Both the position numbers and the translations under genes were made by a program. From Desulfovibrio mangrovi (GTDB taxonomy: Bacteria > Desulfobacterota > Desulfovibrionia > Desulfovibrionales > Desulfovibrionaceae), in contig NZ_CP104208.1 of assembly GCF_026230175.1 (NCBI RefSeq), positions 1,488,001-1,552,000 of the forward strand: a stretch of 64,000 nt of DNA. The letters are read 5' to 3'. Position 1 is the first letter of the stretch, and each line of letters starts with the position of its first letter. Shown here piece by piece: positions 17,824 to 28,306 of this stretch. Under the pieces are notes generated by a model that saw nothing but the letters and a program-made list of their open reading frames with translations, made no database searches and was not told where the DNA came from.

Positions 17824-18759
17824 ATGACGCAGACTGAATATGATGTTTCCATTCTGATTCCGAGCTACAAGCCGGACTGGTTCGCCCAATGTCTGGATAG
17901 CTGTTTGGCGCAATCCGTATCAGTCCGTGAAATAATCGTCTCCGACGACTGCCCAACGGACGAAATCAAACGCATTACAGACTCCCGTCTGAGCGATCCC
18001 CGCGTGCGATATATCAGAAACTCGCCATCACTGGGGCTTGCCGCAAACTACCTGCAGTTGGCGCGGGAAGCCAAGGGACGCTGGCTCAAGTTCTTTGATG
18101 ACGATGACATCATGCATCCCGACTGCATTGCCCGCCTGATGCACCATGCCGATGATTCTGTCAGCCTTGTCATAGGCGGCTGCCGCATGATCAAGGAAGA
18201 TGGTCGAATTGAAGAAAAAAGGGAGCCACTGCACCCGGCTACAAATGGGCTGGATTACTTTTTGAAGACATACCCGCGTGTGCCCATCACGTTGTTCTCC
18301 CGCATGCTCGTTCGAAACGATGTCATGCAGGAGCTGCTGGCAGACAATATTCCGCCACGCATGATCAGCCTTGACGAACTTGTGGGACTACGCGCATGTC
18401 TTGTCGGTGATGTTGCATGGGAACCGGACATGGTCTGTGACCATCGGGATTTTTCCGGCGGCTATTCCCGCAACGTCGAACCGGACGTATTGATCGACGA
18501 CCTTGCCTATGTGACCAATCCTTATGAAAGTGCGGTCCGCAAACAGCTCGCCGCTCCGAGAGCCCTGCGAGGCTGGCGAACCGTCATGGTGCGCAAATAC
18601 GCCCGCGGTGTGATCACCAAATTTATCTGGCAGAAAGATCATTCAGGATTGTTCACCTTTCTCACAAAACTTCGCGAACGTTTCGGAATGGTGCTGGCCA
18701 CACGGTGCGCAGCCTCCCCCCGCCTTATCATCAAATTCATCAAGAGCTGCTTCAAATAG
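17824..18759 (+). CDS. GT2-family glycosyltransferase
   Basis: 311 residues with a GT-A fold. The N-terminus reads V-S-I-L-I-P-S-Y-K-P, followed by I-I-V-S-D-D-C (first Asp pair) and K-F-F-D-D-D-D-I-M-H-P-D (metal-binding DxD). It transfers a sugar from a nucleotide donor at the cytoplasmic face. The C-terminal third is basic and may contact membrane. It starts 158 bp after the GT4 gene and ends 8 bp before the next one, so it is probably co-transcribed with the downstream gene. Confidence 0.82.
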   Translation: MTQTEYDVSILIPSYKPDWFAQCLDSCLAQSVSVREIIVSDDCPTDEIKRITDSRLSDPRVRYIRNSPSLGLAANYLQLAREAKGRWLKFFDDDDIMHPDCIARLMHHADDSVSLVIGGCRMIKEDGRIEEKREPLHPATNGLDYFLKTYPRVPITLFSRMLVRNDVMQELLADNIPPRMISLDELVGLRACLVGDVAWEPDMVCDHRDFSGGYSRNVEPDVLIDDLAYVTNPYESAVRKQLAAPRALRGWRTVMVRKYARGVITKFIWQKDHSGLFTFLTKLRERFGMVLATRCAASPRLIIKFIKSCFK

Positions 18760-18767
18760 GATCCCGC

Positions 18768-19886
18768 ATGCGTAAGCCTGTCCTTTTCCGAGTGACAAAC
18801 AACCTGAACATTGGCGGTGTGCAACGCCGCATGCGTTCAGTTCTGCCGCTTCTGACCCAGGATTTCGACGTGCATGTGGTTACCTACAAGGACAAAGGCG
18901 TATTCTGGGAAGAACTGCCGGAACTTGGGGTAAAGACACATTTCGTAAAGCTCAAGGGCAAGTGGGATATTGGCGGCATACGCCGCATGAGCACGCTGTT
19001 CAGAGAGCATAATGCGGATATTGTGCATACCCATTCGCTGGGCGGCAACATTTCCGGCATTCTCGCGGCCGCCATGGCCGGAGTTCCCGTCCGTATTGGC
19101 CAGGTGCACAGCCGTGGCCTGCACTGGTATGCCAAAAGGCCGCTCCACCGCTGGAAGCAAAAGGTGGAAGAAAGCATCATCCACCGCCTCTTCACGGACA
19201 AGGTTGTGCACGTTTCACAGGAGTCGCTGGATTTTTACGCAGAACAGACAGGACTGCCTCTGGACAAACTGGCTGTGCTGCACAACGGCGTGGACTTCAA
19301 CGCCATGCTGCCCGACACCGACCCGCGTGCCCTCAAGCAATCCCTGGGAATTGCGCCGGATAAAATCTGCATAGGTTTCCTCGGCAGACTGGAAAGAGGC
19401 AAGGGCGTGGAATTCTGTATGCAGTTCGCACGCACCCTTCTTTCGCAATCCGACCGTTTTGCCTTTGTTATCGTCGGCGGAGCCCCCAAAGACAAACTGG
19501 ATGCCCTGCGGCAGGAAGCAGCAGGCTACGGAGACGGCAAAAGCGTCTGCTTCACCGGAGAGCGCAAGGACGTAGCGAACTTTTACAACATGTTCGACCT
19601 GTTCATCTTCCTTTCGCAAGCCCAATGGGAAGGTATGCCCGGCGTGGTGCTGGAAGCCTGCTCCTTCGGCCTGCCGGTGCTTGCGCGGGAGACCAGACCC
19701 GTTCGTGAAATTTCCGGCTACTATCCCCGTATTACCTTCATGCAAGACGATGCCGACCCGCTTACTGTGACGGAACAGGCATTGCGGATGCCCCCTGTCG
19801 ATCAGCAGGCCTTCCGCAACCGGTTCAGTGTTGAGGCCATGGCCCAACGCACCAAGGAACTGTATCTCTCACTGCTGAAGCAATAA
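18768..19886 (+). CDS. GT4-family glycosyltransferase
   Basis: 372 residues. Family 4 motifs are N-I-G-G-V-Q-R-R-M near the N-terminus, H-T-H-S-L-G-G-N, H-N-G-V-D-F-N-A at mid-protein, G-R-L-E-R-G-K-G-V-E, and E-G-M-P-G-V-V-L-E-A-C-S-F-G-L-P-V-L with the catalytic E-x7-E-like pair. The frame opens at 18705, but the ATG at 18768 gives the conserved N-terminus. It lies 8 bp after the GT2 gene. A role in outer-membrane glycan synthesis is inferred from the three-gene context. Confidence 0.83.
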   Translation: MRKPVLFRVTNNLNIGGVQRRMRSVLPLLTQDFDVHVVTYKDKGVFWEELPELGVKTHFVKLKGKWDIGGIRRMSTLFREHNADIVHTHSLGGNISGILAAAMAGVPVRIGQVHSRGLHWYAKRPLHRWKQKVEESIIHRLFTDKVVHVSQESLDFYAEQTGLPLDKLAVLHNGVDFNAMLPDTDPRALKQSLGIAPDKICIGFLGRLERGKGVEFCMQFARTLLSQSDRFAFVIVGGAPKDKLDALRQEAAGYGDGKSVCFTGERKDVANFYNMFDLFIFLSQAQWEGMPGVVLEACSFGLPVLARETRPVREISGYYPRITFMQDDADPLTVTEQALRMPPVDQQAFRNRFSVEAMAQRTKELYLSLLKQ

Positions 19887-19978
19887 TCCCATCCAGAGAC
19901 CAGATTCCGGCAAAGGGCAGCCTGACGGCGGCCTATCCCCTGCCGACACCGCACGAACAAGACGCTTCGCCTCCGCTC

Positions 19979-20003
19979 GCTTGTTATGGACCTCGTAACA
20001 AGC
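19979..20003. repeat. 8-bp inverted repeat upstream of the lipoprotein gene
   Basis: GCTTGTTA and TAACAAGC are separated by 9 bp and end 58 bp before the ATG at 20062. The spacing suits a dimeric regulator site, but the regulator is unknown. Confidence 0.4.
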
Positions 20004-20061
20004 TATAGTGATCATTCCATCATGCCGATACGATGGACATGACATAGCAACCGGAGGCACC

Positions 20062-22194
20062 ATGCATCTGATACGGACCTTCCGCGCCGACCTTGTCCTG
20101 CTTGCTTTCCTCTCGGCCTTGCTGCTCGGCGGCTGTGCGGTGGGAGGAAGACGGAGCAGCGCTCTGGTCATGACCTCCGATGCGTTCAACATGTTCAACG
20201 GGGAATACGAAGTGCTCCCCGCCATGAAAAGCCATACCCCCCGTTCGGTCGCCGTGCTGCCCTTCACCGGCAATGCCACGCAGTGGAAATCCGTCCCTGA
20301 AGACTACTCCCCCACCGATCTTGTCCGGCGTGGCATGTACAACCATGTCGCCTCGTTGCCCTTCAGCGATCAGGAGATGCATGAGACGGACCGCCTGCTT
20401 GCCAATGCCGGCCTGAACGCGGAAAGCGCGTACAGCCTGCTGGCAAGCGACTCCAAAAAGCTTCGTTCCGTACTGGGAGTGGATGCCGTGCTCACCGGAC
20501 AGGTGACCGCATTTGACCGTTTTTTCATGGGTATCGTCTCGCAGGTTGCTGTAGGCTGCGAAGTTCAGCTTACGGACCTTGCATCCGGCAAGCTCCTGTG
20601 GCGGGCCAAACATATCTCCCGGGAGATTGGCGGCGGCGTTGCCATAAGCCCCGTAGGTCTCGCAATCAGCACCATTGCCTCGGCGTGGAACATCCGTGAT
20701 GAGCAATACGACCGCAAGACAGACGATCTGTTCCGTGAAATCGTTCAATCGCTGGAAATAAGCCTGCCGGAATCCCTGCAGCGCCGAATTCCACCGTCGC
20801 CCCGTCTGGATTTCTTCACAGTCGCCACGCAAGGGGACTACTTCCGCACTGGCAACGAGATACGTTTCCGCCTTGCCGGTGACCCGGACTGCGAAGCCTA
20901 TGTGGACCTGCCCGGATACAAGACGGGAATCGCATTGCTACCCCTGCCTGACGAACTCAAGTCCAGCGGCTTCAAACCCGCCCTTGAGTCCATAAAGACA
21001 CGCATGAGCGCTGCGGGCAACCCGCTTACCCCGGAACAGGAACAGGAAATCCTCAGGACGCTGCAAAGCCGTGCCGTATACGAGGGAACCATCACCGTGG
21101 CTCCGGATGATCTGGCACTGAACATTCTTCCCCGCGGATACATCATCACCCCCGCAGGCGGCATTGCCAGTGCCTTTGCAGGCACCCGCCTGATCAGCAT
21201 CGACGCAAAGCCCCCCATGGCTCCGCTCGGCCTGCGCGCAACCCCGCTCAACGGGGCTGCGGAACTTGGCTGGAAAGCAAGCCCTACACCGGACGTTCGA
21301 CAGTATGACGTCTACATGGCAGCAGGCGACACTGTGGAGTATTCCCGCATCCACACTTCGGGCGACCTGTCCATGACTGTCAGCGGGCTTGCCAACTTCA
21401 CTCCCGTGCGGTTCTACGTTGTGGCCGTTGATGCGGCAGGCAACGCAAGCGTCCCCACCCAGACACAGCGCGTCGTCCCCGTACCGGACAAGGCTCTCGC
21501 CAAGGCTCGTCTTGCCGACCAGCAACTGGGGGGCATCATCAAGGAACCCGTCCGCCTCACAGCAGACCGATCCCCGTATACCGTACAGCGCCCCATTACC
21601 GTTGTTGACGGCGGCCTGCTGTTCATGGAACCGGGGGTCACTCTCCGGTTCTCCCCCGCCACGGGGATAGCGTTTGAGGGCGGCGCGTTGCGAGCCCATG
21701 GCAGTAAAACCCACCCGGTTCGCTTTATTCCGGCATCCGATACAGCCGCCTCAGGGAGTTGGTCCGGCCTCACCATCAGGAACAACGCCACAATCCATCT
21801 GCAATATGTCGAAATCGACCTCCCCATGACAGGCCTGACAATATCTGACTCAACAGCGGAGCTACGCTACACAAGCATTCGGAATGCCGCACAGGCTGGG
21901 ATATACGTCAGGGAGAATGCACGGGTCACAGTTTCCTGCAGCCATATTGCCGACTGCAAAGGCATGGGTGGCATCGTTACGGAAGGCAAGGGAGCTGCCC
22001 TGTCGATCCACGGCTCGATCATCGAAAAAAACAGTCCGTTCAACATGCAGAACTTTTCCCCGCTTACGCCGGACGCTTCCGGCAATTATTGGCCCACCGG
22101 CATCAACGTGCTCGGAGACATCCTCACTGAGCCGCCGCTGTCCGAAACGCCTCAATCCGAAGCTCCGCAATCCGAAGCTCCGCAATGCGAGTAG
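20062..22194 (+). CDS. Large lipoprotein: GNA1162/DUF799-like domain, FnIII-like and beta-helix regions
   Basis: 710 residues from the ATG at 20062, chosen because GGAGG lies seven bases upstream and a lipoprotein signal follows (L-L-L-G-G-C as lipobox). Residues about 55-245 resemble the GNA1162/DUF799 lipoprotein family (V-A-V-L-P-F-T-G-N-A; V-D-A-V-L-T-G-Q-V-T). A fibronectin-III-like segment follows (D-V-R-Q-Y-D-V-Y-M). The last 180 residues look like a right-handed beta-helix (repeating I-R-N-N-A-T-I and I-S-D-S-T-A). The tail has short repeats of S-E-A-P-Q. It is probably outer-membrane anchored and may act with the next exported protein. Confidence 0.65.
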   Translation: MHLIRTFRADLVLLAFLSALLLGGCAVGGRRSSALVMTSDAFNMFNGEYEVLPAMKSHTPRSVAVLPFTGNATQWKSVPEDYSPTDLVRRGMYNHVASLPFSDQEMHETDRLLANAGLNAESAYSLLASDSKKLRSVLGVDAVLTGQVTAFDRFFMGIVSQVAVGCEVQLTDLASGKLLWRAKHISREIGGGVAISPVGLAISTIASAWNIRDEQYDRKTDDLFREIVQSLEISLPESLQRRIPPSPRLDFFTVATQGDYFRTGNEIRFRLAGDPDCEAYVDLPGYKTGIALLPLPDELKSSGFKPALESIKTRMSAAGNPLTPEQEQEILRTLQSRAVYEGTITVAPDDLALNILPRGYIITPAGGIASAFAGTRLISIDAKPPMAPLGLRATPLNGAAELGWKASPTPDVRQYDVYMAAGDTVEYSRIHTSGDLSMTVSGLANFTPVRFYVVAVDAAGNASVPTQTQRVVPVPDKALAKARLADQQLGGIIKEPVRLTADRSPYTVQRPITVVDGGLLFMEPGVTLRFSPATGIAFEGGALRAHGSKTHPVRFIPASDTAASGSWSGLTIRNNATIHLQYVEIDLPMTGLTISDSTAELRYTSIRNAAQAGIYVRENARVTVSCSHIADCKGMGGIVTEGKGAALSIHGSIIEKNSPFNMQNFSPLTPDASGNYWPTGINVLGDILTEPPLSETPQSEAPQSEAPQCE

Positions 22195-22245
22195 ATTCCG
22201 CTATGCCTTCAACAGCTATGACATCCGTCTACCGGAGGTAGCACG

Positions 22246-23265
22246 ATGCGATACCTGACTCCCATCATTAGCTTGTTATGCACGCTTTGCCTGTTCTCGC
22301 CTGCGCTGGGCAACCCCATGCAGGAAGCCATGGGCTCTTCCGGTTACATAGACTGGCAGAATATGCGCGCCATAGGCTCAGGCATGGGTGTTGTTCCCGC
22401 CAATGCAAGTCAGGCCCAGGCCCGTTTTCTGGGCACGCGGGCAGCTGCGGTGGACGCCCGCCGCAACCTGCTGGAAGTGGTGAAGGGAGTGCGCATCGAC
22501 TCCACCACGGTGGTGAACAACTACCTTGTGCAGAACGATGTCATCGCCTCGCAGGTACAAGGGTTCGTACAGGGCGCGCAGGTAGAGAACACGTGGATCA
22601 CCAATGACGGCATATACCACGCCACCGTCTCCCTCCCGCTGACCGGCGCCTTTGGCAAGATGCTCATGGTAACGCTGGGCACACCTCCCCCCAGAGACGG
22701 CATGGGAGAACAAGACCTTCCCCCGGCCACACGCCAACGCATAGGCGAACTGGAACGCCGGATTGATATTCTCATGTCACAGATGGAGGCTCTTCGTGCG
22801 GCACTGGATAAACAGGAAACGCGCATCTCCGGCGTGGAGTCCGCAATCAGCGGACAGGGCACCACGCTCTCCGAGATGAGGAAACAACTGGATTCACCGG
22901 CACGCCCCCAACAATCCCCCCCCCTTCCCTCCTACTCCGGACTGGTGGTGGATGCCAGAGGCTCCGGCTTCACCCCCTGCCTGCGCCCTGAACTGCACGG
23001 TCCGGACGGCCTCATCTTTCCTTCCCAGACCCTCAACAGACAAGTCGCAGCGGCTGAAGGATTTGTCCGCTACATGGACAGCATCCCCGCAGCCCAACGA
23101 CTGCAACGGGTGGGCAATCTGCCGCTCACCATCAAGGCTACAGGCACCGTTTCCGGCACCCCTTCGGCGCTCACCGTATCTGAAAACGATGCCGCCACGC
23201 TCCACAGCTTGCTTACCGGAGAGAACAACATGCTGGATACCTGCCGCATCGTGATTGTTTTCTGA
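22246..23265 (+). CDS. Exported protein with LPP20-like domain and coiled coil
   Basis: 339 residues. An N-terminal signal peptide (about 1-22, ending A-L-G) is followed by a domain resembling the LPP20/FlgT N-terminal family (A-R-F-L-G-T-R-A-A-A-V-D-A-R-R-N-L-L-E). A glutamate-rich coiled coil (about 165-215) and a C-terminal domain starting Y-S-G-L-V-V-D-A-R-G follow; the latter resembles repeats in outer-membrane trafficking proteins. GGAGG seven bases upstream supports the ATG. It lies 51 bp after the large lipoprotein and is likely co-transcribed. Confidence 0.65.
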   Translation: MRYLTPIISLLCTLCLFSPALGNPMQEAMGSSGYIDWQNMRAIGSGMGVVPANASQAQARFLGTRAAAVDARRNLLEVVKGVRIDSTTVVNNYLVQNDVIASQVQGFVQGAQVENTWITNDGIYHATVSLPLTGAFGKMLMVTLGTPPPRDGMGEQDLPPATRQRIGELERRIDILMSQMEALRAALDKQETRISGVESAISGQGTTLSEMRKQLDSPARPQQSPPLPSYSGLVVDARGSGFTPCLRPELHGPDGLIFPSQTLNRQVAAAEGFVRYMDSIPAAQRLQRVGNLPLTIKATGTVSGTPSALTVSENDAATLHSLLTGENNMLDTCRIVIVF

Positions 23266-23460
23266 GTGCGCCCCGGGAATGTGCCTGCAGAAAGCCGTTC
23301 CACAAGCAAAGAATCTGCGCTGAAAAGGATGCATGCCTGTCCATATAGCGCTATCCCGCTATCCGTCTGGCAGACATGCAACGCAGCATTTTGCCCGGTT
23401 CGCCATTTTGCCACCCGAGAGTGATTGCTAACCTGTTGCAACGGGGGTATAGCTCCCGCC

Positions 23461-24207
23461 ATGAAAGAAACCGTCTATCTCAGTCCACTACGCCACTATC
23501 GCCAGCAGTACACCAGACATGATGGTGAACAGGCGTTTCAAGTCGTTGTGGAAGAGACAGACCTGCATGTAACCGCCTGCTCAGATCTTTCTGCCGAAAT
23601 AAGCTCCTATGTCGCCTCATTGCGCGGCCAGCTCAAATCCTACATTATGCTGCACCCTGAATTCCGCGACAGCTATTCTCCGGTATACGTGCCTGATTCT
23701 GCGGCCGAAGTTCTCAAACGCATGGCGAATGCAGCCGCCATCGCCGGCGTTGGCCCCATGGCGGCTGTTGCGGGAACCATCTCCCAGATGGTGTGTGAAA
23801 ACTTTGCCTCAGCAAGTCCGGAACTCATTGTCGAAAACGGCGGAGACGTTTACATGCTCTCCACACGCGACCGTATCGCCGGCCTGCTGCCCGACCCGCA
23901 TAGCGATGCCACCGTAGGCATTGTCATACACGGCAATGAATTCCCTGTGAGCATCTGTGCCTCATCCGCCACCATCGGCCATTCTCTCAGTCTGGGAAAA
24001 GGTGAACTCGTCGCGGTTCGCTCCCGTGACGGCAGCCTTGCCGACGCATGCGCAACAGCCTTCTGCAATCTTTTGAAGTCACCCGATGCCATAGAGCGGG
24101 TCACTGAAAACGCCGCCGCCCTCGAAGCACAGGGCATCGAGGGCGTGTTTGCACAATGCGGCGGGCGCATCGCCATTTGGGGTAAGATGGAACTGGCAGT
24201 GGTGTAG
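23461..24207 (+). CDS. UPF0280 family protein (ApbE-like fold)
   Basis: 248 residues. The family is recognised from P-L-R-H-Y-R-Q-Q-Y near the N-terminus, A-A-I-A-G-V-G-P-M-A-A-V-A-G-T-I-S-Q, E-N-G-G-D-V-Y-M, and I-C-A-S-S-A-T-I-G-H-S. These correspond to the flavin-transferase (ApbE) fold, but activity for UPF0280 is not settled. Start ATG 23461; the open frame extends 12 codons further without a ribosome binding site. The gene converges with the MerR-like gene. Confidence 0.8.
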   Translation: MKETVYLSPLRHYRQQYTRHDGEQAFQVVVEETDLHVTACSDLSAEISSYVASLRGQLKSYIMLHPEFRDSYSPVYVPDSAAEVLKRMANAAAIAGVGPMAAVAGTISQMVCENFASASPELIVENGGDVYMLSTRDRIAGLLPDPHSDATVGIVIHGNEFPVSICASSATIGHSLSLGKGELVAVRSRDGSLADACATAFCNLLKSPDAIERVTENAAALEAQGIEGVFAQCGGRIAIWGKMELAVV

Positions 24208-24272
24208 ACCGGGCCACGCCAATTCCGAAAATATCGTAATCCGTCCCGCATCACACGGAACAGCGCTGTCAC

Positions 24273-25190
24273 CTATCGCTCAAGACCGTCTTTCACGGTT
24301 TTGAAGAGCATCAAAATAAATTTGTCCGGCACGGCTTCGCCGTCCACAGTCATTTCCCTGAGCTCGGTAACGGCATTTTTGCTGGGCGTTACGGTTGCCG
24401 CCACATTCATATGATACTCGTGCCCCTTGCCGGACTCATCCTCGGTCTCAATACGCAACCGCCAGACATCGTCCTCCTGCTCCCAATCCATGCGCTGAAC
24501 CTTCTGTGACCCGGCATTACGCTTGAGCAAGGCAATGAGATCCCGCAGGGAGAAGGGCTTGCCCTTACCTGCCACTCCAAGGAATTCCCCCCCGGACTTC
24601 ACCACAAGCGGACGGGAGATGACGGAAGCATCCGGCATATCGGCACGCACGCCATCGGTACAGCAATCGTTTATAAGGCGCCCCATGAGGTCTGCCCGCT
24701 CTTTACGGAAGCGGGCTATCTCTTCATCCATCTCAGCGATTTTCGACTCATAGGAACTGATCAGAGCCACCTTCTCCTGCCGGAGCTGAGCCACTTCATC
24801 CCGGAGCAGATCAATCTCCGCGCGAAAGTGCGCCTGCGCTTCCAGAACGGAAGACATCTTGTCCAACACGCCGGCAAGATCGTGCACAAATTCCTTGGTC
24901 TTCAGAGAATCGTCGCCCCTGAAAGACAAAGCTTCCACGGTTACTCCAGTCGCCACATGCTGCATGGCTGCCAACTGCTCTTCAACCTGCTCTGCGGACC
25001 AATTTCTGGTGAACATCTCTCTGATCTCCCTAAAAAGAATTACAGCCTCGGCCGGATACTTCACGCGTCTCCCCTGCCCACCGGCCACGGGGATGTATCG
25101 CGCGAACCTGTCCTTGTAATACGAGATGGTTGACGGGGGGATATCCAACCGCCGACCTATTTCCCGAAGACTGTATGCTTCTCTTACCAT
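24273..25190 (-). CDS. MerR-like HTH regulator with coiled coil
   Basis: 305 residues from ATG 25190. The N-terminus has a MerR-type winged helix (Y-S-L-R-E-I-G-R-R-L-D-I-P-P-S-T-I-S-Y-Y), then a second DNA-contact region (V-K-Y-P-A-E-A-V), a long coiled coil (about 110-175) and a C-terminal domain of unknown type. A further ATG at 25259 extends it by 23 residues but has no ribosome binding site. MerR-HTH plus coiled-coil proteins are often chromosome- or plasmid-associated regulators; no target is evident. Confidence 0.7.
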   Translation of the reverse strand: MVREAYSLREIGRRLDIPPSTISYYKDRFARYIPVAGGQGRRVKYPAEAVILFREIREMFTRNWSAEQVEEQLAAMQHVATGVTVEALSFRGDDSLKTKEFVHDLAGVLDKMSSVLEAQAHFRAEIDLLRDEVAQLRQEKVALISSYESKIAEMDEEIARFRKERADLMGRLINDCCTDGVRADMPDASVISRPLVVKSGGEFLGVAGKGKPFSLRDLIALLKRNAGSQKVQRMDWEQEDDVWRLRIETEDESGKGHEYHMNVAATVTPSKNAVTELREMTVDGEAVPDKFILMLFKTVKDGLER

Positions 25191-25318
25191 TGTTGTATAG
25201 CTGCTCTCTAGTTGTTTAATTGAATACTTTCTAGCAAAGTTATCACTATATGTAAACATGATATATCAATTTTTAAAAAATAAATACAACTATTCAACAA
25301 CTGTTCGATGTGTCAGAC

Positions 25319-25354
25319 GCAAAACATCCCCGCCACCGACGAGCAACGGGGATG
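25319..25354 (-). terminator. Intrinsic terminator of the hybrid kinase gene
   Basis: CATCCCCG / CGGGGATG stem with a 14-base loop, followed on the minus strand by T4. Confidence 0.65.
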
Positions 25355-25398
25355 CAAATTCAATATATTCAGTATGTTTTACAAAACTCCAAGCAACC

Positions 25399-27987
25399 TC
25401 ACTTGAGCACCCTGTCCAAAACACGCATCAACTCCTGCATTTCAACAGGCTTGCTGACATACTCATCCATACCAGCCTCCAGAAAGCGTTCCCTGTCTCC
25501 GGACAAGGCATAGGCCGTCAACGCCACAATGGGAACCCCGGCGAGGCCTCGTGAAGTGCGAATACGTTTGGCAACTTCAACACCATTCATATCAGGCATT
25601 TCTATATCCATGAGTATGCAGTCGAAGGCTTGCTCCGAAAGGATATCAAGCGCCTCCCGACCACCCGCAGCCGTCGTCACCGAACAACCATGGGCCTCCA
25701 GTAGCCTTTGCATTGCCATGCGGCTCACACGCTCATCTTCCACTAACAGCAGATTATGCCCGCCATTCTTTGCCTTGGGTTTTGCATCACCAGGCCACAC
25801 TTCGCTACCCACATCATCCGGGATAAATACGCCCTCACGCACAGGCAATTGCAAACTCATGACCGTGCCCGCCCCCAAGCTGCTTCTCACAGAGATGGAA
25901 CCGGACATCAGGTCGACAATACGCTTCACGATGGACAACCCCAACCCCACCCCCTGCTGCAAACGCCCGCCAGAATCATCCGCCTGCGTAAACCGGTCAA
26001 ACATGACCCGTTGCAGGTCAGGAGACATACCACAACCACTATCCTCCACCTGCAGATGCAACATCAATCCCCCGGGCTCGACACCATTGCCACCCTCTTT
26101 AGTCGCCCATGCCCGCACCTTCACGCCACCGGACTCGGTGAACTTGATAGAGTTGCCCATCAGGTTAAAGAGAACCTGCCGAACCCGCGCCTCATCTCCC
26201 ACGAGCCATGGAGGCACGGACGAATCCACGTCCACAACTACATCCAGGCCCTTCTTCCGCGCTGCAAGATCAAGCACCCGCTTAACCACTTCAAGAGCAT
26301 CCGTCAGACTGAACCGCTCTTCCTTCAGCACCATCATTCCCGCCTCAATCCGTGAAAAATCGAGAATATCACTCAGCAAGGCCAAAAGTCGTCTTCCTGC
26401 CTCCAGAGCAAAGTGCACATGCTCGCTTTCCGTTTCCGGGAGTCGGGCATATTCCAGCAATTGCAGCATCCCCATGATACCATTCAGGGGCGTCCGTATC
26501 TCATGGCTCATATTGGCCAGAAACTCGCTTTTGGATCTATTGGCAGTTTCCGCCTGCTCTCTGGCTCTTTGAATCTCCTCTTCCGCCTTGAGTCGCTCCA
26601 TTTCTCCGGCAGCCCGCATACCGACCAACTTCAGCACGGATTCCGCCAGAGACGAGTTTACCAGCGGCCTGCGACTGATAACCGCAATAAGGCCAACAGG
26701 TTTATGTCCGGCACCCCAGAGAGTCACGCCAACATAACTCTCGGCACACATCTCCTGCAGCACCTCATCTTTCGGGAACAAAGCTCGAACGGAATGAGGA
26801 TAGCAGCACACATCTTCTCCAACCACTTCGCCGCACGGGGTATCTTTCAGTGCATAGCGAATGTTGTCCTGAAATGCTCCATCATAGTACACGGCGACCG
26901 TCTCGGCCATAAGCCCGTCGCCTTCAAGCAGATCGATGCACACAAAATCCATCTCAAGCCGTTCTGCCAGAAACTTCGACAGCGCCTCAAAAAAGACATT
27001 GCCTCCCTCAGACCAGCCATAGTTCAACAAGAAATGCTGGGTAGCCTCCAACCCCTTTCGTTCTGTCACATCATCCACAACCCAGACAAAACAATATGGC
27101 GCACCTTCTCTGGTGCGCAGCAACGAAGCAACCATATTTACCCAGATGGTCTCACCACTGCGCTTTATCAAACGCTTTTCAACCTGATGGGAGGACACCC
27201 TGCCCGCCAGCAGAGCATCATATTCAGCGGCATCGATCTGCATGTCATCAGGATGGGTCAAATCCTCCAGACGAAGCCTGCTCAATGCCATGTTGTCATA
27301 TCCACAAATATCAAGAAACCGGCTGTTTGCCTTGAGAAAGTCACCGTTCAAAGCACAGTGTATGATACCCACGGCGGCATTCTCAAAAATGGCCCGATAC
27401 TCCTGAGCCGCAAGCGACATGATGCTGCGGGATTCCGGCACATCAACCAGCCGAAATTCCACTTCGCGCTCAACATCGTCATGCACAACGGCATTTCGAA
27501 GAGTATAGGCATAGGATCTGGCATTTTGTTGAAGCAGCTCAAGCAGATCTGCATCTGCCACCGGCTCCGGCAAGGAGAGCACCACCGCCCCGATACGACT
27601 GCCAGCACAATCGAGAGGAATAAACAGTATCGCCCGGCTACCGGAACACACCCCTCCCTCGACCTGCAGATCTGCGATTTCAGCTTCACCCAGACAAAGA
27701 ACGGCATCCTGTTCACGTAACGCATGCGCCACCCGGACAGCACGCTCAGTGCACCGCATGTCGGGACACAAAGCGCCATACGCCCCAATCTGGACACATC
27801 TACCCTTCTCGACACTGCGGCTGCACAAAAACACTACCCCATAGTCAGCCTTGAAGTATTCGCCAAGAATACGAGCCAAATACGTCCCGCACTGCTCTGT
27901 CGCCTTAGGCAACGACAACAGGCTGACAAGGTTTTCCGCCAACCCCGTCAACCTGCCATGCCAATCTGAATAGCTGATTCCTACCAT
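25399..27987 (-). CDS. Hybrid sensor histidine kinase with GAF, PAS, GAF-like, HisKA, HATPase and receiver domains
   Basis: 862 residues from ATG 27987, chosen because GGGAG lies just upstream; the open frame extends 57 codons further without support. The order is GAF-like (about 20-170), PAS (about 205-335, [12 protein letters not shown]), a second GAF-like region, and HisKA with [10 protein letters not shown] (about 520). The ATP-binding domain has [10 protein letters not shown] and [10 protein letters not shown] receiver with V-E-D-E-R and [11 protein letters not shown] completes it. No TM helix is seen, so it is probably cytoplasmic. No HPt domain is visible, so phosphotransfer needs another partner. 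Confidence 0.85.
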   Translation of the reverse strand: MVGISYSDWHGRLTGLAENLVSLLSLPKATEQCGTYLARILGEYFKADYGVVFLCSRSVEKGRCVQIGAYGALCPDMRCTERAVRVAHALREQDAVLCLGEAEIADLQVEGGVCSGSRAILFIPLDCAGSRIGAVVLSLPEPVADADLLELLQQNARSYAYTLRNAVVHDDVEREVEFRLVDVPESRSIMSLAAQEYRAIFENAAVGIIHCALNGDFLKANSRFLDICGYDNMALSRLRLEDLTHPDDMQIDAAEYDALLAGRVSSHQVEKRLIKRSGETIWVNMVASLLRTREGAPYCFVWVVDDVTERKGLEATQHFLLNYGWSEGGNVFFEALSKFLAERLEMDFVCIDLLEGDGLMAETVAVYYDGAFQDNIRYALKDTPCGEVVGEDVCCYPHSVRALFPKDEVLQEMCAESYVGVTLWGAGHKPVGLIAVISRRPLVNSSLAESVLKLVGMRAAGEMERLKAEEEIQRAREQAETANRSKSEFLANMSHEIRTPLNGIMGMLQLLEYARLPETESEHVHFALEAGRRLLALLSDILDFSRIEAGMMVLKEERFSLTDALEVVKRVLDLAARKKGLDVVVDVDSSVPPWLVGDEARVRQVLFNLMGNSIKFTESGGVKVRAWATKEGGNGVEPGGLMLHLQVEDSGCGMSPDLQRVMFDRFTQADDSGGRLQQGVGLGLSIVKRIVDLMSGSISVRSSLGAGTVMSLQLPVREGVFIPDDVGSEVWPGDAKPKAKNGGHNLLLVEDERVSRMAMQRLLEAHGCSVTTAAGGREALDILSEQAFDCILMDIEMPDMNGVEVAKRIRTSRGLAGVPIVALTAYALSGDRERFLEAGMDEYVSKPVEMQELMRVLDRVLK

Positions 27988-28183
27988 GCCCGTCTCCCGC
28001 CTCCCCCGGATGCATAGTTTTCCTGCTAAAGAACATATCTCCCATCTCTCAATGTAGCGACAGGACAAAGGCAAGGGCATGATAAAAAGCAACAGGACTG
28101 TACCACCAAAAACAGACTGCTGAAGACAATCAAGAAAGACTTGACGCTCATGGGCCATAGCGATATAAGGCCCTTCTCAATTT

Positions 28184-28265
<82 letters not shown>

Positions 28266-28267
28266 TT

Positions 28268-28306
28268 AAGGCCTGACAAGGATTTACACCTAGTCAGGCC
28301 TTTTCT
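28268..28306 (+). terminator. Terminator directly after tRNA-Thr
   Basis: Stem AAGGCCTGAC / GTCAGGCCTT with a 14-base loop and T4, just inside attL. It would insulate the element from tRNA transcription. Confidence 0.75.

Noticed and set aside
25260-25318. Longer start of the MerR-like gene at 25259
   Set aside because: Upstream sequence is A/T-rich without a ribosome site; 25190 gives a normal MerR N-terminus.
27988-28158. N-terminal extension of the hybrid kinase that could be a TM segment
   Set aside because: The hydrophobic stretch is coded upstream of the only well-placed ribosome site, and the tRNA promoter region lies there. The extension is probably not translated.
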